A stretch of 64,000 bases of DNA from Prevotellaceae bacterium (lineage in GTDB: Bacteria > Bacteroidota > Bacteroidia > Bacteroidales > Bacteroidaceae). A program made the position numbers and the translations under genes. The notes under the pieces are model-generated. The model saw only the letters and a program-made list of their open reading frames with translations, searched no databases and was not told the origin of the DNA. Where the stretch lies: the NCBI GenBank assembly GCA_028726625.1, contig JAQYPT010000056.1, positions 1-64,000 on the forward strand, given 5' to 3'. Positions 42,221-54,577 of this stretch are shown one piece after another (within the stretch, counting starts at the first letter, position 1; each line of letters begins with the position of its first letter).

Positions 42221-45200
42221 TTAACGCAATCGTACGGGAATGTTATCAATTAATAATTTGAATAGCGGATTAGCCGACAGCACCGCCTCATTGCCCAACA
42301 CAATTAACTGTTTACGGGCTCTTGTCAGGGCTACATTCAACTTGCGGTCTATCCAAGCCTGCCCTTCCAGGAAGCTGTTGGCTGTGAGAAAATCCAACTG
42401 GTAGCGGTTCTGTACGGTGAAAGAGTAGATGATGACGTCGCGTTGACTGCCCTGATAACGCTCCACCGTGTCGACATCCACTTGCATGAGTTGTGAGATG
42501 CCTGTCTTTTCTATTTCTTTTCTAACCATTGCAATCTGGTTGCGATAAGGCACTATCACCCCCACCGTCTTCTGCACGTCAAACTTATCTTTCGCCAACC
42601 GATGGATGCGACGCAGCAAGTCGGCCACCTTTCGGGCCTCGTCGGGATTCACTTTGTCAGAGAGCCGCACGTTCTGCGTGAGGTGAGAGGGATAGTAAAG
42701 TAGCCGCTCACTCACCAATAAGGCGTCCGTCTCATCCTGCGGCACCGCCGTATAACCAACGTCTTCGCCCACCTGGTGCGGCAATGGAACGGGTTGCAGC
42801 TGCTCCTTGGCATAGAACATCTTGTTGGGAAAGGCGGCAATGGCTGGATGCATGCGGCCTTGTTTGCGGAGCGTGTCCACAAAGTCGGTACGTCCCTGCC
42901 GCTCTTCCCATCGGATAAGTCGTTCGAAGAGTGAGTTTCGGCAGTCGGTCAGACAGATGTTTTGCAAGTCGACATCGGTCACTTGCGACTCTAACGCGTC
43001 TTGCTGAACCACGGCGGGCAGTTGTTTGTAGTCACCAATGAGGATGAACTTGTCGATATTGGGTTGATGGTCACAGGCCAGACCAGAGCCTCCCACCGTC
43101 GAAATATGGCTCGACAGAATGCCGACAAGGTTAGGTTCCAATATCTGACTGGCCTCGTCAATGAGTGCCAGACTGAAATGTTTGATGGCAAAGATGAAGG
43201 GCTTGCTCATCATCATCGACGTAGTACTCACAATGATGCGCATGCCTGCGAACCGCTTTCGCAGGTCGTTCAGCTTGGGATGGTCATCAATGGCCTGCCC
43301 CAAGAGATGCCTCTTGAAGCGTGGGTCACAGCTGTACTCGTTGCCCAAACGGATAAAATCGAGTCCTTCGTCGCACAACATGCCACAAATCTCATCCACA
43401 GCACGGTTGGTATAGGCCATGAGAAGAATGTTCGCATCAGGGTTTTCCAACTCTTCCAGCACCATATAGCGCAGAGCCATCGACGTTTTACCCGTTCCAG
43501 GAGGCCCCACCAGCAGGAAATAGTCTTGTGCCTGTTTGACTTTCAGCACAACATTATCATAGTCAGGATGATAGCTTCGAGACAGCGTCAGGGCGTGATT
43601 GGCGCGTGGTTCACGCTGTCCCAGCAACAAGCCGCGCCGCTCTTTCGAGGTAGTCATCAACGTATGCAGGGCATGTATGGCTGCCGAACCACCCGCATCT
43701 GACGCACTATGCTCTACTGCGTAAACCAAAGGCGTGTGATGGGCATGCCGCTTTCCTTCTTCCACCGTATACAACAGGTCATCATTCTGTTGTGCATCCG
43801 TCAGATGAACGGCTATCTCATCGGTCTTGACGTACATGATGAAGCCCTTGAACAGGATGCTCCGACGCACGTCAGGCTCACTATCGGGATGATAGCCGTA
43901 CAGATATACCATGTCGCCCCGCCTGAAATTGGGCAGGAAGTCTTCACCCTGGTCGGGAACGGCGAGCGTGATTTCATCGAATCCTCGGCTGCGGGTTCGT
44001 TTCTTCTGCGTGATGGTGAGGCCGGTATAGATGTTTCCCATCTCCTTTTTCTCGCTCAACGGCATGTTCCACTGGTCAGCATTGCTGCGCCCACTACCAT
44101 CAACGGCACCGGTTTTCGAGATGAGTTGTTCTTTCAGCACGAAGGTCATCATACGACAGAAATATGCTTTCTCCAGCTTACTCATTTGCTCCAGCGGTAC
44201 CGTGATGGCCTCTATCTGCGGCAGTAAGAAACGATTGTAGAAGTAAGTGTTGGTTTTCTCCGTGTTCAGCGTTTGCGGATTGAGCTGTGGCAGCATGCCT
44301 TCAAATCCCTCGAGGGCACTCGTATAATCGGCAGCCACGATGAGATTGCGCAGTTTGAGAGCTTCATGGATGAGCATGTCCAACCTACTGACATCCATCA
44401 AGCCTGTCGGCAACGCGTATTTCGAGTACAACAGAAAGATGCGGGTGGCTTTGTCGGACAGGCGGAAGTTGTATCTCAGCACGCCATAGTACAGCAGAGC
44501 CTGCACATAGTGCGTCTCAACGTGCTGGTTGCCATGCCGGTTGTGGCTGCCATATTCCAGATTCATGTTCTTTCCCGACTTCTGTTCAACCAGCAATCTG
44601 AAGTCGGTGGTCATCATGTCCACACGCCCTTGTATGCCCAACTGCTCACACACGAAGGAAGGTTCCAGCAAGGCTCGCTCCCGATTGTAGGTTTTGAACA
44701 GTTCTGCAACGATTTGTTGCAGGTTCTGCACCTGCTTCATGGCCTCCACTTTAAACGCCACAGGGTCCAGGTCGGTGCATGTACAGTATTCCAAAGCTTT
44801 CTCCCTGTAATTGTCTTTCAGTGTCTCTGCCATGTCAAACGCACGTTCTCCACGCGCATGGATGATGTCATCAAGCGCGCTACCGGCAAAATTTCCCAAA
44901 ATGGTATGCCGCGTATTGGGCTTATCCTTCATGCGGTTGATGGTGAAGAGGGCGGGATGATGGCCATATTCCGTAAAACATGTCGCCAGTGAACTGATGT
45001 CCACCAGGTAGTCGGGGATGACGATGATGCGACGTGGCGTAACCAAATGATCCTTCACCTGACAGTCCAAGAGATTCAACGGCATGCCCTTGCGCAAGAT
45101 GTCATGAAGATACGACAGGTCGGCAAACTGCTCCTCACTGGTATATTCTACTTGCAAAAGACGCTCATCGGTTTCCCCATCGGGCATCACCCAGATGAAG

Positions 45201-45679
45201 TGTTCGTCCCATTGCCTCACGATGCAACGGATATAGCGTTCGTCCAACCGCAATGTTTGTCGCGTTTGTTGAACACGAGCGGGTATTTTGCCGACTAAAA
45301 ATGAGGGAACAGCTTCTCTGAACACTGCCGAGATGAAGATACAAAGCGCACGAACATCGTAGGCAAGGTCTTCTGGTAAGATGGGCGATGACGAGTTGGA
45401 GTGGCGTCGCATCTGATGAATGGCGCGCGTATCTGCCATTGATAGGCCACGCTGGGTACACAGATGATCCACGCGAGCGTTGAGGTCACCAAAGCTATAG
45501 GAGGTGTTTCTCAAGCCTGCGGCACACGTCATCACCAACGTTTCGTGCAACATTTTGTTGACCAGCGCACCCTCCTGAGAGCCAGCCTCAAGGATTTGGG
45601 CCGCCCGTTGGTAGAGTTCGTTGGCTGTAATGTAAGTTTGTGATTGCTGCATGTCACGGTTCGAGGGTCGTCCTCGCAT
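42221..45679 (-). CDS. SF1 (Dna2/NAM7-like) helicase with upstream PD-(D/E)XK nuclease-like domain
   Basis: Nuclease-like GIQGRVDMMTTDFRLLVEQKSGK...HYVQALLYYG; helicase GPPGTGKTS, LIDEASQ, LIGDYKQLPAV, TVERYQGSQRDVIIYS, NVALTRARKQLIVLG. Confidence 0.88.
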   Translation of the reverse strand: MRGRPSNRDMQQSQTYITANELYQRAAQILEAGSQEGALVNKMLHETLVMTCAAGLRNTSYSFGDLNARVDHLCTQRGLSMADTRAIHQMRRHSNSSSPILPEDLAYDVRALCIFISAVFREAVPSFLVGKIPARVQQTRQTLRLDERYIRCIVRQWDEHFIWVMPDGETDERLLQVEYTSEEQFADLSYLHDILRKGMPLNLLDCQVKDHLVTPRRIIVIPDYLVDISSLATCFTEYGHHPALFTINRMKDKPNTRHTILGNFAGSALDDIIHARGERAFDMAETLKDNYREKALEYCTCTDLDPVAFKVEAMKQVQNLQQIVAELFKTYNRERALLEPSFVCEQLGIQGRVDMMTTDFRLLVEQKSGKNMNLEYGSHNRHGNQHVETHYVQALLYYGVLRYNFRLSDKATRIFLLYSKYALPTGLMDVSRLDMLIHEALKLRNLIVAADYTSALEGFEGMLPQLNPQTLNTEKTNTYFYNRFLLPQIEAITVPLEQMSKLEKAYFCRMMTFVLKEQLISKTGAVDGSGRSNADQWNMPLSEKKEMGNIYTGLTITQKKRTRSRGFDEITLAVPDQGEDFLPNFRRGDMVYLYGYHPDSEPDVRRSILFKGFIMYVKTDEIAVHLTDAQQNDDLLYTVEEGKRHAHHTPLVYAVEHSASDAGGSAAIHALHTLMTTSKERRGLLLGQREPRANHALTLSRSYHPDYDNVVLKVKQAQDYFLLVGPPGTGKTSMALRYMVLEELENPDANILLMAYTNRAVDEICGMLCDEGLDFIRLGNEYSCDPRFKRHLLGQAIDDHPKLNDLRKRFAGMRIIVSTTSMMMSKPFIFAIKHFSLALIDEASQILEPNLVGILSSHISTVGGSGLACDHQPNIDKFILIGDYKQLPAVVQQDALESQVTDVDLQNICLTDCRNSLFERLIRWEERQGRTDFVDTLRKQGRMHPAIAAFPNKMFYAKEQLQPVPLPHQVGEDVGYTAVPQDETDALLVSERLLYYPSHLTQNVRLSDKVNPDEARKVADLLRRIHRLAKDKFDVQKTVGVIVPYRNQIAMVRKEIEKTGISQLMQVDVDTVERYQGSQRDVIIYSFTVQNRYQLDFLTANSFLEGQAWIDRKLNVALTRARKQLIVLGNEAVLSANPLFKLLIDNIPVRLR

Positions 45680-45824
45680 GTGGGTTAAAAAGTGTTTCGT
45701 TTGGGCTTGGCCTGCACGCGTGTTGCAAAGATAATCAAAAATATGGTACTGCCCCTCCCCTTTTCATGGCATTTTGCGTATATTTGTCAGCATAATAACA
45801 ATCTTTATTCAAAACAAATCTTTG

Positions 45825-46292
45825 ATGAATCAACAAGATATCATGCGCAGGGCCATCGCCCTGTCTGAAAAAAGTGTACGCACGGGTGGCGGACCTTTTG
45901 GTGCCGTGATTGCCAAAGATGGAGAAATCATTGCCGAGGCATCCAATACCGTTACCTTAGACCACGACCCTACGGCGCACGCCGAGGTGAATGCCATCAG
46001 ACAAGCCACGCACAAGCTGGGCACGTTCGACCTCACTGGTTGCGATATCTACACCTCCTGCGAGCCTTGTCCCATGTGTTTAGGAGCCATCTATTGGGCT
46101 CATCTGGACCGAATCTATTACGCCAACAATCGCAAAGATGCTGCACGCATAGGGTTTGACGACGACTTTATCTACCACGAGATTGCTCTCCAGCCAGCCG
46201 ATCGACATAAACAAATGCAGATTTTGCTGCCCGACGAAGCACGAAAAGCGTTTGACATGTGGATGGAAAGCAAGGACAAGACAACTTATTAG
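45825..46292 (+). CDS. Nucleoside/guanine deaminase (CDA superfamily)
   Basis: HAEVNAIRQA (HAE) and SCEPCPMCLGAIYWA (PCxxC) zinc sites. Confidence 0.92.
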   Translation: MNQQDIMRRAIALSEKSVRTGGGPFGAVIAKDGEIIAEASNTVTLDHDPTAHAEVNAIRQATHKLGTFDLTGCDIYTSCEPCPMCLGAIYWAHLDRIYYANNRKDAARIGFDDDFIYHEIALQPADRHKQMQILLPDEARKAFDMWMESKDKTTY

Positions 46293-46445
46293 GCAGCGGA
46301 TGATGGCAAAAAAGATAAGTTACACGACACGTCACATGCACATTCTCCAACACTGCTAATCGTTTTCGGTCTTGTATTGACCAAGGTTCATGGCGTAACC
46401 TATGTGATACGCGACCTAAAACAGAAACTACAATAACAGAATTGG

Positions 46446-47441
46446 CTACTGCCCACCCAGGCGATCGAAGTACACGATGAGTTCTTCCCACGTCTTAAAC
46501 TCATCACTTCCATAAGCCAGACAAGTTCCCATGAAGCCTTCTTGCGCTTCAGGGGTGATGAGATAGTCGCCATAGAGCAGCTGCGGCTGGTTGGTGAAGA
46601 TTACCCGATTGTAAGCCGGAGCCGACAGATACTCCTCCACCCACGCCTGCACCTCACCCATATAAGCATGGTCGTTAGTAGGTGCTGCGGCCACCACATA
46701 GACATCATATCGCTCGATGAGCATCTGATATGCCTTGCGCATGCTCGACGTGGCCTTGCCGTAACTATCGTGCAGCGTCGCATAGTCGATGTAAACGATG
46801 GGGCGCTCGCGTCTCTCTTGCTGATCATCAATCCAGCGAATCACGGGAATGAGATAGTGAAAGGCAACCTTGTCGGTGACTCGATGGGCACCATGGAAGC
46901 GGATGGCCTGTGGATAGTGCTCGCGAAAGAGGTCGAAGGTATGCACCAGCGGGTCCTTGTCGCCAAAGAGGCCGTACACCCGTCTTTGCTCCTCGGGCGT
47001 AACGTTGGTGAAACACTGTTCGGTGATGTCCTTGTACTCGTTGACCAACGACTTAGTAACGATTACCTCAGTCTCGCCATCCTTGCGGGGATTATGGAAA
47101 GATTGCTTACCCGTCAAGCCGTGGTCGTGCATGGTCAGCCCCATCTGGAAGGCCGGATTCACCAGTATACGGTCGTAACCCATGAGCATCTCGGTATACA
47201 TACCGCCCATGGAGGTGCCTATGATGAGGTCGGGCTGAAGGCTTTGGCACAGTTGCCTCAGCAGGTCCATCGCCTCGGCGGGATGCACCGGCAGATCTTC
47301 GGCCACGACGTTCGCCTGGGGCAACAGCTCCCTGAGCATAGCTACCGTGCCAGATTGGCCCGACGACATAAAGCCGTGGATGTACATAAGGGTCTTGCCT
47401 TTCATTAAATCGGGATATTGTTTCTTAGTTGGATTTTCCAT
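46446..47441 (-). CDS. YqiA/YcfP-like alpha/beta hydrolase fused to a degenerate HAD (5'-nucleotidase-like) C-terminal domain
   Basis: YIHGFMSSGQSGT...LIIGTSMGGMYTEML (nucleophile elbow GTSMGG) and C-terminal VYIDYATLHDSY...YDVYVVAAAPTND...RVIFTNQPQLLYGDYLI. Confidence 0.78.
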   Translation of the reverse strand: MENPTKKQYPDLMKGKTLMYIHGFMSSGQSGTVAMLRELLPQANVVAEDLPVHPAEAMDLLRQLCQSLQPDLIIGTSMGGMYTEMLMGYDRILVNPAFQMGLTMHDHGLTGKQSFHNPRKDGETEVIVTKSLVNEYKDITEQCFTNVTPEEQRRVYGLFGDKDPLVHTFDLFREHYPQAIRFHGAHRVTDKVAFHYLIPVIRWIDDQQERRERPIVYIDYATLHDSYGKATSSMRKAYQMLIERYDVYVVAAAPTNDHAYMGEVQAWVEEYLSAPAYNRVIFTNQPQLLYGDYLITPEAQEGFMGTCLAYGSDEFKTWEELIVYFDRLGGQ

Positions 47442-47458
47442 TTCTACTCCTTTTTTCT

Positions 47459-48280
47459 TTACCACTGAACAGATTTGTCGGATGCGTCTTCGCATTTGGC
47501 AAAAGCCTTCTTGAGATACGATAGGCGCATCTTGCGGTTATCCACAAAGGACACGAAGGCACGCGAGGTTCCATCCGGCCCATCAACCCTTATGCCCGTA
47601 CATATCGTCAACGCCCCACAGGTCCATTCGTACAAGGGTTCTACCACGCCACTCTTACCGAACAACGGTGTGAAGCATGGCTTGTAGAGCCGCTGCGAAA
47701 AGGTTTTACTTGGTTTACCGTACTTCTTTGTCAGGCCGACCACAATAGAATCAACGGTTTGCCTCAACGCCCGATAAGGCTCATCGGCTTTCAGACGGTC
47801 TATGGAGAGACCATATTCACCTTCGTAATTGAGCGTCTGGGTGGTGACGGAAACTATGAAAAAAGAAACCAGGGAGTCGTTGAGGAAGTTCACGGCCGGC
47901 GCAGAAGAGATCACCTCATCTTTATATTGTGCCGCATCTTCCAGCTGATTCTCCATGATATTGTTGCAACAAATGGTTGAAAACAAGGGATATCCATTGT
48001 AAAAGACAAACGGAATGTTGTCTATTTTGAAGCATCTCCCCTCACTCAAATCGCTCTTCGTGTAGTTGGTGCACTTGTCTTTATTGAACTGCTCCACTGC
48101 TTGGATGAAGCTGCCGTACTGTTCCATGCCAAGCGAAAAATATCCCAAGATTTCTTTTCCCTCGCTCCTGTTTCCCGATGAGGGGGCCGACTTTTGTACC
48201 AGAGGCGTCACCTTATTAGATAACGCACAGGCAGGACTGGCAAACAAGCACGACAGAAAAACGATGAACAACTTTTTCAT
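47459..48280 (-). CDS. Secreted protein of unknown function
   Basis: Signal peptide MKKLFIVFLSCLFASPACALS; no recognised domain. Confidence 0.65.
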   Translation of the reverse strand: MKKLFIVFLSCLFASPACALSNKVTPLVQKSAPSSGNRSEGKEILGYFSLGMEQYGSFIQAVEQFNKDKCTNYTKSDLSEGRCFKIDNIPFVFYNGYPLFSTICCNNIMENQLEDAAQYKDEVISSAPAVNFLNDSLVSFFIVSVTTQTLNYEGEYGLSIDRLKADEPYRALRQTVDSIVVGLTKKYGKPSKTFSQRLYKPCFTPLFGKSGVVEPLYEWTCGALTICTGIRVDGPDGTSRAFVSFVDNRKMRLSYLKKAFAKCEDASDKSVQW

Positions 48281-48431
48281 GATGTATCATTTGGATGGTT
48301 TTGTTGATGCAAATATAGAGATTTAGTGGTGAATGAACAAGTTTTTCCACACCAAAAGCCAAAGATTCCCAACATAAAAAACCGAAAACAAGGAGAAGGG
48401 CGGAATGCAAATCAGGATGGCGGGTGATGAT

Positions 48432-48805
48432 GATTTTTCTTGACAAACAAGTCTTTCATACTTCGCATATTTTCAAACAGGATGCCACTCGCCTGCAAAT
48501 ACGCCAAAAATGAGCGAAATTTGTATCGAACTAACACACAAACATTTACAAACGTAGGCCTTCCTATTCTACCTTCTCCTCAACGTTTTCCCAGCCAAAA
48601 GTATTGCTTTTGTGCGGCAATCTGCATGCTTTTGCGAGGAAAGAGCATGCAGATTGACAGGTAAGATGATGCTTTTTAGCCCAAAAACGTCTTGTTTTTG
48701 TGTAAAAATACGATTTATCCGCTGCCATAAACCCTATTTTGCATCCTCCCTGCCTATTGATTTTTTCTGGTTTGAAAGTTTGGAAGTGCCGTTTTAAGGG
48801 CTTTC
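48432..48805 (+). repeat. Dispersed intergenic repeat family, copy D
   Basis: Begins GATTTTTCTTGACAAACAAG; CGCATATTTTCAAAC...TGCAAATACGCCAAAAATGAGCGA; ends TTGCATCCTCCCTGCCTATTGATTTTTTCTGGTTTGAAAGTTTGGAAGTGCCGTTTTAAGGGC. Confidence 0.85.
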
Positions 48806-48875
48806 TTCAAGCAAAATATTGAACAAAAACAAGAAAGGGGAAGAAAATGGATGAGCCAACAAATGTCACGGAAAA

Positions 48876-48907
48876 TTTGCAGAATAGCCAAAAACACACT
48901 ATCTTTG
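48876..48907 (+). promoter_or_regulatory. Promoter of GH2 gene (TTTG-N20-TATCTTTG)
   Basis: TTTG 48876-48879, TATCTTTG 48900-48907. Confidence 0.75.
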
Positions 48908-48955
48908 TGATTTACAACCAGAACCAAACAATCGCCCACAGGGGCAGATACCTAA

Positions 48956-52138
<3,183 letters not shown>

Positions 52139-52153
52139 GTCGGTACGCCCGAC

Positions 52154-53071
52154 TTATTTCCTTTCGTGCTGTAGAACGGGTCCGGTAGGGACTTCGGCCG
52201 GCGATTTCTTCAACACAAGTAGCACAACGGCAATCAAAATTAGCACAAAACCGATGCCAATGCTCGTGGTGAACGGCTCACCGAAGACGTTAATACCGAT
52301 GCACATGGCCGTTAGTGGCTCGAAAGCGCCGAGGATGGCCACCAGGGTGCTGCCGATATTCTTCAACGCCATGACCAGCGTTACGTTGCTCACGGCCGTC
52401 GGTAGCAGTCCCAGCATAAAGAGATAGAAGAGCTGTTGACCCGAATGGATGGGCGACAGTCCGCCTTCCATGAACACTGCGTAGAGCGTAATCATCAGCA
52501 TAGAGAAGAAAAAGATGTAGAAGTTGACCTTCAGTGATGGCATCCTGCTGATTTTCATCACTGGGTACGAAACCATATAGATGGCATATAGAAGACCCGA
52601 GAGCAGCTCAATGCAGATGCCAAGCACTGACACGTTGCCCACACCATGTTCTATTCCCGAGAGAAGGCACACGCCGCCAACGGCGCAGGCGATGGCTATG
52701 AAGGTGGTGCGCGAAGGCTGTTCGTGCCTGAAAACCATCATCAGGATGGCGGTCCACACTGGGTAGGAGAACATCAACGTAGTGGCAATGCCACTCGACA
52801 GGTAGTGATAGCCCTTGAACAGTGCGATAGCCGATCCGCTATAGAGCACGGACAGCAGCATGATTCGTAGCGAATCGCCGAAGCCTATGTACATCCTTCT
52901 GCGCTGATACAGCAATATCATCAGCATGAGAAAGCAGCCGATGGCGAAACGATACACCAATATGGCCGGCGTATGCATGCCTGAAGCCAGCAACGGAAGA
53001 CTGAAAAGGGGAATCAGTCCGAAAGAGGCAGAAGAGATAATGGCTTCTGCAAAACCATGTAGCTTGTTCAT
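52154..53071 (-). CDS. EamA/DMT-family transporter
   Basis: 305 aa, about 10 hydrophobic segments, two EamA-like halves. Confidence 0.88.
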   Translation of the reverse strand: MNKLHGFAEAIISSASFGLIPLFSLPLLASGMHTPAILVYRFAIGCFLMLMILLYQRRRMYIGFGDSLRIMLLSVLYSGSAIALFKGYHYLSSGIATTLMFSYPVWTAILMMVFRHEQPSRTTFIAIACAVGGVCLLSGIEHGVGNVSVLGICIELLSGLLYAIYMVSYPVMKISRMPSLKVNFYIFFFSMLMITLYAVFMEGGLSPIHSGQQLFYLFMLGLLPTAVSNVTLVMALKNIGSTLVAILGAFEPLTAMCIGINVFGEPFTTSIGIGFVLILIAVVLLVLKKSPAEVPTGPVLQHERK

Positions 53072-53084
53072 TGGAAATTCTTTT

Positions 53085-53314
53085 TTAGTTGACGAGTAGA
53101 CGAGTTTACAAGTTGACGAGTGGATAGTTGGTTTAGTTGACGAGTAGTCAAGTGACAGGTTGTCGAGCTGAAAGTTTTGAGCTTACAAGTATTGAGTTTA
53201 CAAGTTTGCGAGTGAATGACTATCACCTTGTCAACTCGTTAACTTGTCAACTCGCAAACTAAATAATGCTATCAACTTGTAAACTTGTAAACTTGTCAAC
53301 TCGTCAACTCATAA
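53085..53314. repeat. Degenerate GTTGACGAGTTTACAA repeat block with inverted second half
   Basis: agttgacgagtagacgagtttacaagttgacgag... followed by ...cttgtcaactcgttaacttgtcaactcgcaaac...aacttgtaaacttgtaaacttgtcaactcgtcaactc. Confidence 0.9.
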
Positions 53315-53318
53315 ACGA

Positions 53319-53894
53319 TCAATACAGTAGCATGAGTCCTGCGAATGCTGCGTAGCATATCATCCGGATAGGATTAATCTTTACATATTTTGTTCCGATG
53401 AAGGTGGCGCAGAAGAGTGCCACACTAATCCAGAATTGCCATGGATTTTCAATCATGGAACCAAAGTTCTCCTCGTTCATGAGCAGCAGAGTGGCAGCGC
53501 CAAGTAACCCCACTACGGCGGGTCGCAGTCCGCTGAAGACATTCTGTACGGGCTCTGTGTCCATGTATTTCATGAACATTTTACTAATGAGAATCATGAG
53601 AATGAGGGATGGAAGCACCAAGGCGAAGGTGGCTGTGGCTGAACCCAGGATGGCCATGGGCATGCCATAGCCCGCGTTGTGCACGGCAGCATAGCCGCAA
53701 TAGGTGGCCGAATTGATGCCAATGGGACCAGGTGTCATCTGACTGATGGCCACAATGTTGGTAAACTCGGCACTGCTGAGCCAGTGATGGTGTATCACTG
53801 TCTCTGTCTGAATAAGCGAAAGCATGCCGTAGCCGCCACCGAAACCAAACAAACCTATCTGGAAAAAAGTAATGAAAAGATAGAGATAAATCAT
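53319..53894 (-). CDS. Chromate transporter (half-size ChrA)
   Basis: YLFITFFQIGLFGFGGGYGMLSLIQTE...VAISQMTPGPIGINSATY. Confidence 0.92.
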   Translation of the reverse strand: MIYLYLFITFFQIGLFGFGGGYGMLSLIQTETVIHHHWLSSAEFTNIVAISQMTPGPIGINSATYCGYAAVHNAGYGMPMAILGSATATFALVLPSLILMILISKMFMKYMDTEPVQNVFSGLRPAVVGLLGAATLLLMNEENFGSMIENPWQFWISVALFCATFIGTKYVKINPIRMICYAAFAGLMLLY

Positions 53895-53895
53895 G

Positions 53896-54486
53896 CTACT
53901 CAGTGGGTTTGATGAATTGTCCGTATATGTATCCACCGATACCTGCGGCAATGATGATGAAAATGGGGTTCACGCCGATGGCCCATATCAGCAGGGCAGA
54001 GATGATGGGTATCCAACAATTGACCAATGAAATGCCGGCACTCTTGGCCAAGTTGAACGTAGGAACGGCAATCAATGCCACCACTGCCGGACGAATGCCA
54101 TTGAACATGGCGGCAATCCATGGCACTTCCATGAAGCGATGGAAGAACATAGCAATTAGCAAGATGATGAAAAACGAGGGCAACGATGCACCCATGGCGG
54201 TGCAAATTGCTCCTCGCACTCCTCGTAGCTTATAGCCTATGAAGATGCTGATGTTGACAGCGAAGACGCCAGGACAGCTCTGTGCGATGGCGATGAGGTC
54301 GAGAAACTCGTCCTTGTCAATCCACTTGTGCCGGTCAACCACTTCTGCTTCAATGATTGGTATCATGGCATAACCGCCGCCAAGGGTAAACGCTCCTATC
54401 TTGACAAATGTCTTAAAGAGCGTAATCCATCGCTGGTTGTCCTGCGATATCTCTACCGTGTTGGGAATTTTGATATGATCGCCCAT
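53896..54486 (-). CDS. Chromate transporter (half-size ChrA)
   Basis: FVKIGAFTLGGGYAMIPIIEAEVV...IAIAQSCPGVFAVNISIFIGYK. Confidence 0.92.
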   Translation of the reverse strand: MGDHIKIPNTVEISQDNQRWITLFKTFVKIGAFTLGGGYAMIPIIEAEVVDRHKWIDKDEFLDLIAIAQSCPGVFAVNISIFIGYKLRGVRGAICTAMGASLPSFFIILLIAMFFHRFMEVPWIAAMFNGIRPAVVALIAVPTFNLAKSAGISLVNCWIPIISALLIWAIGVNPIFIIIAAGIGGYIYGQFIKPTE

Positions 54487-54536
54487 GCGCTGTAAATGGT
54501 GATTGTTACCTAACTGATGAATACCTTATGTTATCA

Positions 54537-54577
54537 TGTAGTCGACTCGTCTACTTGTAAACTTGTCAACTCGTTTA
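54537..54577. repeat. Short block of the GACGAGT/TTGTAAAC repeat
   Basis: tgtagtcgactcgtctacttgtaaacttgtcaactcgttta. Confidence 0.75.

Noticed and set aside
53085-53314. CRISPR array interpretation of the short repeats
   Set aside because: Units are ~10-16 bp, degenerate, without unique spacers of constant length; no cas genes in the window.
53319-54486. Chromate transporter as a frameshifted pseudogene
   Set aside because: Two complete half-size ChrA proteins, each with its own start and GxGGG motif, are a known natural arrangement.
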